From: Adiantum capillus-veneris
Taxonomy: Eukaryota > Streptophyta > Polypodiopsida > Polypodiales > Pteridaceae
Direction: 5' to 3'
Assembly (NCBI GenBank): GCA_014529385.2
Contig: CM043970.1
Location: forward strand, 46,428,779 to 46,492,778
Length of the DNA stretch: 64,000 bases
Shown here: one piece after another, positions 58,827-64,000 of the stretch
How the letters are laid out: each line of letters begins with the position of its first letter
Position numbering within the stretch: position 1 is the first letter of the stretch
Made by a program: the position numbers and the translations under genes
The notes under the pieces: model-generated
Databases searched by the model: none
Seen by the model: only the letters and a program-made list of their open reading frames with translations
What the model was told of the DNA's origin: nothing

Positions 58827-60410
58827 AAGCAGCTTTCGGAAAAGCAGATGCAGTGGGCGAACATCTTGTCACAGTTCCACTTCCAGATTGTCCATGTGTA
58901 AGAACAGAAGAATGTGGTGGCAGATGCTTTGTCTCGGAAATCGCTGGTTCTGGCTATTTTCCGCGATACATCATAGGAGCTTCGAGGATATGGTCGATCA
59001 GTATGCCACAGATACAGATTTTGCAGATATTTTCACACGGATACGGAATGGGGAGACAGTAGCTTGATACTCCCTTCGGGAAGGCTACTTGATGAAAAAG
59101 ACTATGTTGTGCGTTACACAGCCGTTGAGGGAAAAGGTTATGATTGAATGCCACTGTCCACCTTTTACGGGTCACCGCGGCATTGCTACCACCATGAAAG
59201 GGGTAGAGAGATATTTCTTTTGGCGGAGACTCAAGAAGGATGTGGAAGAGTTTGTGCGCAGTTGCTTGTATGCGAGAAGGTCAAGTTTGACAGGCATAAG
59301 GCACAGGGATTGTTACAGCCTTTACCCATACTCACCCGCCCCTTGGAAAATATTGAAATGGATTTCATTATTGATCTCCCGATTACACAGAGTGGTCACG
59401 ATGGTATCTGGACTGTTATTGACAGATTTAGCAAACAGGCTCATTTCATTCCAGTGAAGAAAACAGTCAAGCCGGATCACTTAGCGAGACTGTTTGTGGC
59501 CCAGATTTTCAGATTACATGGCATGCCTGAGACAATTGTCTCCGACAGAGACCCCAGATTTACGAGTTTGTTTTGGAAGGCAATTTGGGAGAACATTGGC
59601 ACGCGGTTGCAGTTCTCGTCATCGTTCCACCCGTAGACTGACGGGCAATCCGAGATTGCCAATTCAGTGGTTCTAGATTTATTGAAGTCTTATATCTCAG
59701 ATCAGAAGACTCAATGGGAAAGATATTTACCTTTGGTGGAGTTTGCCTACAATAACACGATACACTCTTCGACGGGGAAGACGCCATGTGAGATTGTTGA
59801 AAGTGCTGCGAAGGTTCCATCCTTCCTGAGCACGAAAGATTAGATATTTGAAGCGGATGAATATTCGCGAGATTTGGATACGGCTTTTGCCAAGGTTCGC
59901 GAGACTTTGCAGGAGTCTCAAGAACGACTGAAAAGGGTAGCGGATCGCCATCGTCGCGATTTGAAATTGAAGGAGGATGATTGGGTGCTCTTACGTTTTG
60001 AGAAGGCACGCCTACGAAAGAAAAAGGGAAAGGAGAGGCTTTTTCCAAACTTAGTATGCGATACTACGGACCTTTCCAGATTACTGACAAGATAAATGAT
60101 GTCTCCTTCCGATTGAAACTGCCAGATACTTGGAGGATTCACAATGCATTGCATGTGAGTCTCTTGAAACCTGTTAAGGGTGATGTGCTTGATGATGGGG
60201 AGCCTGATGAGCAACCCGAGGTGGAAGAAAAGGAGGAGATCCTTGTTCCTGAACAGATTTTGGCACATAACGATACGAAGAAAGGTAAAGTCCGAAGGCG
60301 GTTCTTGGTTTAGTTCAAGAACTTTCCTGCATGATGCGAAGTGGATGGAGGAGGAGGACCTAGCAGATACTCCTCGGATTGTGAAACTTTACCTCTATGT
60401 TTTGGTTTAG
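58827..60410 (+). pseudogene. Element A integrase with divergent chromodomain
   Basis: H2C2 finger (HCPPFTGHRGIATTMKGVER, then CLYA, degenerate at the last CX2C), core MDFIIDLPITQSGHDGIW, IVSDRDPRFTSLFW, TDGQSEIAN (D, D, E present) with a TAG just before TDGQ (59634-59636). Next are NNTIHSSTGKTPCEIVE, the C-terminal [35 protein letters not shown], and a chromodomain-like tail ending EEEDLADTPRIVKLYLYVLV. Frameshifts near 59270, 60050 and 60330 and several stops inactivate it. Confidence 0.85.
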
Positions 60411-61002
60411 CATAGTCTACTCCAAACGGAACCCAGAATTCAGCTTGGCCGGAGGTCTGGTGCAGTGGGATGCACAAGAGGGGAGTCACTCCTCTCCTTT
60501 GTCAACAGATGCCTCGATTTTGATACTAAAGTCGATGTCTTTTTGAGCTTCAGGGATACTGAGAGCTGACAGTACTCTGCTGGATGACTTTATGAAATGG
60601 AATTCCTGATTATGATACTGATTTGTTCTTGACTTCTTGTGAGTGCAGGAACTGATAGACGAAATGACTGCAGCATTTTGGTCTGATCGATCTCGAATAG
60701 ACATGGTTGCAATAGGGGTTAGTCAATCGGACATGGATGAGGTCCCGATTGGACCTAGATGTGATTGCTAGCTACATTGCCGATAAATCATGGTCTAAGA
60801 TCCGAATGAATGTTGAATGTCATGTGATGTCCAGTGATGTCCTGTGATGTTGTGTGATGTGACTGTCGATTTTGTACATGTGCTAGATGTGTGTTCCTAG
60901 TACGTAGGTACTAACAGTCAGTGTCTGCTAAGACGGTTTATGGCTTTTGTCGGTTTTGCAGGCGTAATCGCGGTCGATTACAATGCTTTCAAGAGGGGGG
61001 TA
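60411..61002 (+). other. 3' untranslated region and polypurine tract of element A
   Basis: Non-coding, similar to 31783-32388 and to the reverse of 35417-35960. The tgtgatgtcc/tgatgt motif repeats near 60820-60865. It ends with AAGAGGGGGGTA (60991-61002) directly before the 3' LTR. Confidence 0.8.
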
Positions 61003-61484
61003 TGTCACAAAGTGATGACGTGGCGGACAGCAGAAACCCTAATTTCTGGAAATCGCGGAGGTTGGATAAATTTTTTATTTTTATTTTTGAAAAATGATGA
61101 GCGACGCGAATTTTGCTTTTTTTTATAAAAAAAGCGAGAAGACTCTCTAAAAGAGAGAGAGAACTGATGCTTTTTATTTTAAAAGCTTTTGGGGCTCTGC
61201 TTTTGGGCATCCCTTGTATCTTTAAATAAGTGGTGAGGGCTTCACTTCTCAGAGCATCTGGACGCAGAGTCTGAGAGTGAAACCCTAACCGCTCTCTTGT
61301 ACTTTGATGATTGATTAATATAAAAAGAAATACCGAAAGGGGCGCCAGTCTTTGGGGCCAATATCTCTAGGCACGGAACTCCGCCGGGCCAGTGCAAATC
61401 TATTGTGATCTGTGAATTGTTTTGAAGTGGTTATTTGGTGCTGTCGCGGTTGATTCTTGACTTGGAGTGTCCAAGTCTGTTACA
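61003..61484 (+). repeat. 3' LTR of element A (482 bp)
   Basis: TGTCACAAAGTGATGACGTG ... GTCCAAGTCTGTTACA, followed by the TTCGC duplication at 61485-61489. Confidence 0.94.
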
Positions 61485-61592
61485 TTCGCAGATGCAGAAG
61501 AAGTCGATTGATCTCTGTTGGAATCCATAAGTGTCGCGAGAAAAGGATCGGATTTCTTGGTAGAAGAGAAATCAGCCGTGCTCTGATACCAC
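61485..61592 (-). pseudogene. Element B gag start and leader
   Basis: ATG at 61528 on the minus strand (MDSNRDQSTSSASAN), continuing at 55261 after element A is removed. Upstream are the leader and the primer binding site at 61580-61591 (GCTCTGATACCA on the plus strand, TGGTATCAGAGC on the element strand). Confidence 0.85.
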
Positions 61593-62108
61593 TATAACAA
61601 ACTTGGACACCCCAAGTCAAGATTCTACCGCGACACAACAGAGATTCACTTCAAAACAGTTCACAATTCACAGTTGAGTTGACACGGCCCGGCATAGTTC
61701 TGTGCCTAGAGATATTGGCCCCAAAGACTGGCGCCCCTTTCGGTATTTCTTTTTGTATTAATCTGTGTTCAAAGTACAAGAGAGTGGGTAGGTGCTCACT
61801 CTCAGACTCTGCGTCCAGATGCTATGAGAAGTGAGGCCCTGCCCACTTATTTATCGATACAAGGGGTGCCCAAAAGCAATAATTGAAAAGCTTCTCTCAC
61901 AAAAGCAATTATCCCAAAAAGCTGCTAATTCAGCCAGCGGATTTCCGTACGCAATGCCACGTCAGCAGCTCCGCAATTGCCGCCGCAAAATTTGCAAAAT
62001 CCGTACAGTGGCCACGTCAGCCTGCCAGCGCATTGTGCGGGGGTCTGTACTGTTGCCACTTGTCAATGTGTTTCCTGGGGTCTGCTGCCACATCACCCAT
62101 TTGTGACA
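61593..62108 (-). repeat. 5' LTR of element B (516 bp)
   Basis: On the plus strand TATAACAAACTTGGACACCC (first bases TG changed to TA relative to the 3' LTR) ... CCCATTTGTGACA, then CCTAG at 62109-62113. It is similar over its whole length to 34895-35416, with scattered substitutions and two small length differences. Confidence 0.92.
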
Positions 62109-62113
62109 CCTAG

Positions 62114-64000
62114 AGTGCAGCAGAGTATGTCCATTTGGGGGGAGGGAGGTCAGCAGTCGGCTTTAGTTGATTCAAGGTAGATGATGGAGATACTCGAGTG
62201 CCAAATCTCAATGCTGTGTTCTTCAAGATATAGGTGTGTTTTGATTGATTTGTTATAGGCATGGACATTCACAGATGCCAATTCTTTACTTTTACGCGTG
62301 ATGAAGAGCAAGTTTAAGCTGGATTATTGCTTTGTGTCTTCTCTGACTCGGGATGGACGAGCTTCTCCTTCAGCTATCACCTAGCATTTTCACTGTTCAG
62401 AGTCCATCAAGGAGATAAGAGGGGGTGTTAGAGGTTATCACCTCTTTGTGCGGAGCTGATAGTGCTCTGGTCTCTCCCACGGGTATATCATTGGGAGTGA
62501 GGGTTGTTTTGTTGTTGTGCTTGGTCTATGTGAGGTAGTTTTTGTCATGTGTGCCATGTATGCCTGTCTGTTACTGCTGGTATGGAGTTTTGTGGCTCGT
62601 CTCTGAGGTCCATATCTGATCTAGTCTAGGAAAGGCACCTATATTTGGCATCATCTTCTGCTGCGGCTTCTGACAACATATCATAATCTGCTACGTGCTC
62701 ATCGAAAGTATGTGCACCAATACAGTAGTTTCTAGTGCATATTGCACACATCTTCGAATGTGCTAGATGGTTGTCTTATAAAGTTTCACAAGAGTGGGAC
62801 GAGAGTAGAGTCTATTGAGGGTTGACATTTTCGTGTAAAGTTTTATAGAGGCTACTAGTACATAGGGCCTAATGAACGTAAGTTTTCCCCAAGACTGGTA
62901 AAAATAATGCTAGTAAATCTACTGAGGCAGGAGAGACCCATCTCTAAGTGAAGTTTCATTTGGTATGTATAATGCTTTGAAGCAAAGTTGGGTGAATGAT
63001 TTATGTACAAATACGCAGCTTGCTTTTCGTGGGTTTAATTATGTTTTTGTTTTATATTCATTTATTGCAGGTCCCTAGAAGGCAATGCTGCAAAGTCACT
63101 GGTATGATGGACAAATTGCTAGGAATAACAGTTTTTCCTTGCCAAAGAGGAAAATCGCTGAGCATGTAAAGAAAAGAACATAGCAACTTTGGAGCTACCC
63201 CTAGTTAGCCTGTCTGCAAGGTAAACTTTAAGGCTAAGGTTATGCTTGGAGAACCAAATTCTATCACGCTCGAGGTATTTACGAGAGGGCCTTAAGCCAC
63301 ATGCCTGGGTTGCTTGTGTTTGGATGATGCATTGGCAAGCTGCCCTTGTTCTCTGCTCAATGATCCTCTTAATGCAAGCTATCAACTTGTTGCGGATTCA
63401 TGCACAAGTAAAGCTTCTGCTTGCCGCCAGATTTTTGGGAACAAAGTTCTCCAAAATGATATGCACAGATTTTTCTCAATTCTTTTGATGATTATGATCT
63501 AAACCCTTGATCAAGCTATTTAAGATTCATGATTATGATGCACTGTGACAAGCTGTCCTCTACATTGCTTCTTTCGAAATGAATTATTCTCTTATTGCCC
63601 CTTGTTTTCTGACTAAAAGTTGAATTTAAAAATCATCTGCAAATGGTACAAAGGTTATTAGAAAGATTAGTGTTTCCATGCAACATTTCCTTGTGCGAGT
63701 ATCACATATGCATGCACGCACGAATACATACAGGCATAGGTAAGCGGTTGGACATGTTTTGCGGGTGAATGGTCTACCAACAGCTTTGGACTCGACTGGA
63801 ACTCGACTTTGGGGCTGAGAACGGCTTTGATTGGAATGGATGAGGTGCCAAACAGGCTATAGTGGGAGTAATGGTCCCTGAGGGGCCATTCCCGGCCGTC
63901 AATGGTCGGGGGGAGTGACTGAGCAGGTCACCTGCAGATTCTGCGAGCTGACTTGTCATGATTCCACACACTTGGAGATTCCGAATGCTGAGTTGTCAGC
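62114..64000. other. Right flank without recognised genes
   Basis: No frame here has recognisable domains. At about 62415-62430 a purine run (gataagaggggg) is followed by TGTTAGAGG, which could be the end of another LTR element's interior, with a weak copia-tail-like frame before it. At 63060-63072 attcatttattgcag followed by gtccc resembles a splice acceptor, but no exon could be supported. Confidence 0.45.

Larger units (their letters stand above)
55267..61484 (+). mobile_element. Ty3/gypsy element A (6,218 bp), nested in element B
   Basis: Plus-strand element with LTRs at 55267-55791 and 61003-61484, PBS, gag, protease, RT-RNase H, integrase with chromodomain-like tail, and polypurine tract (60991-61002), flanked by TTCGC. 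It belongs to the same family as element B but is inserted into it, so it is younger. Its LTRs are near identical where both exist, with length differences (525 vs 482 bp) mainly from a tandem ccctaatttctg-type segment in the 5' LTR. Its coding region has stops and frameshifts and lacks the zinc knuckle. Confidence 0.94.

Noticed and set aside
62400-62440. Polypurine tract and LTR start (agagggggTGTTAGAGG)
   Set aside because: No second LTR, and the preceding frame does not carry a clear copia RNase H motif.
63060-63500. Host-gene exon after a splice-acceptor-like site
   Set aside because: Only the acceptor resemblance is seen; downstream frames are short and carry no known motif.

Overview
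This window looks like an intergenic, retrotransposon-packed stretch of a vascular plant nuclear genome. Supporting signs are plant-type Ty1/copia and Ty3/gypsy elements primed by initiator tRNA-Met, L1-like plant LINE remnants (DUF4283 and zf-RVT domains), very long (GA)n/(CA)n microsatellites, and one intron-containing plant DUF604 (GT31-like) glycosyltransferase gene. The long GA/CT tracts, the unusual LINE family and the divergent DUF604 sequence fit a fern or another non-angiosperm lineage better than a well-known crop, but this is only a guess.

Layout. 1-1.9 kb: decayed gypsy gag on the minus strand next to a (CT)n tract. 4.49-9.37 kb: a decayed Ty1/copia element (plus) whose reverse transcriptase has lost its YxDD box. 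9.44-10.1 kb: small gypsy and LINE scraps. 10.3-17 kb: no recognisable genes, several microsatellites and two divergent tandem-repeat arrays. 17.063-22.616 kb: a young, complete Tork/TNT1-like copia element (minus) with 192-bp LTRs and a perfect 5-bp target duplication; its 1,326-codon gag-pol has only two nonsense codons. 23.536-25.438 kb: the only intact host gene, three exons, 509 aa. 26.0-28.8 kb: an L1-like LINE remnant (DUF4283 ORF1, endonuclease) carrying a 451-bp hAT-type MITE. 28.8-33.0 kb: two 3' gypsy fragments joined end to end, one a chromovirus with a canonical chromodomain.

34.895-62.108 kb is one large nest. Gypsy element B (minus, TSD CCTAG) sits in an older gypsy scrap. B was split by a 1,467-bp solo LTR (TSD GCAAC), by gypsy element A (6.2 kb, plus, TSD TTCGC), and by a 12.8-kb block holding two LINE copies in the same orientation, a second solo LTR and duplicated LTR-like units. 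Families A, B, the fragment at 32-33 kb and the 1.47-kb solo LTR share a conserved block near the 3' end of their LTRs.

The most interesting candidate is the LINE family in the 44.9-54.7 kb block. It has a coiled-coil ORF1; an ORF2 (endonuclease, RT, zinc finger) that follows ORF1 in the same frame after a single stop; a canonical PCNA-interacting (PIP) box near the ORF2 C-terminus, conserved in both copies; and (CT)n tracts at both ends of each copy instead of a poly(A) tail. Together these suggest a microsatellite-targeting LINE that may recruit the replication clamp. From 62.1 kb to the end no gene is recognised.
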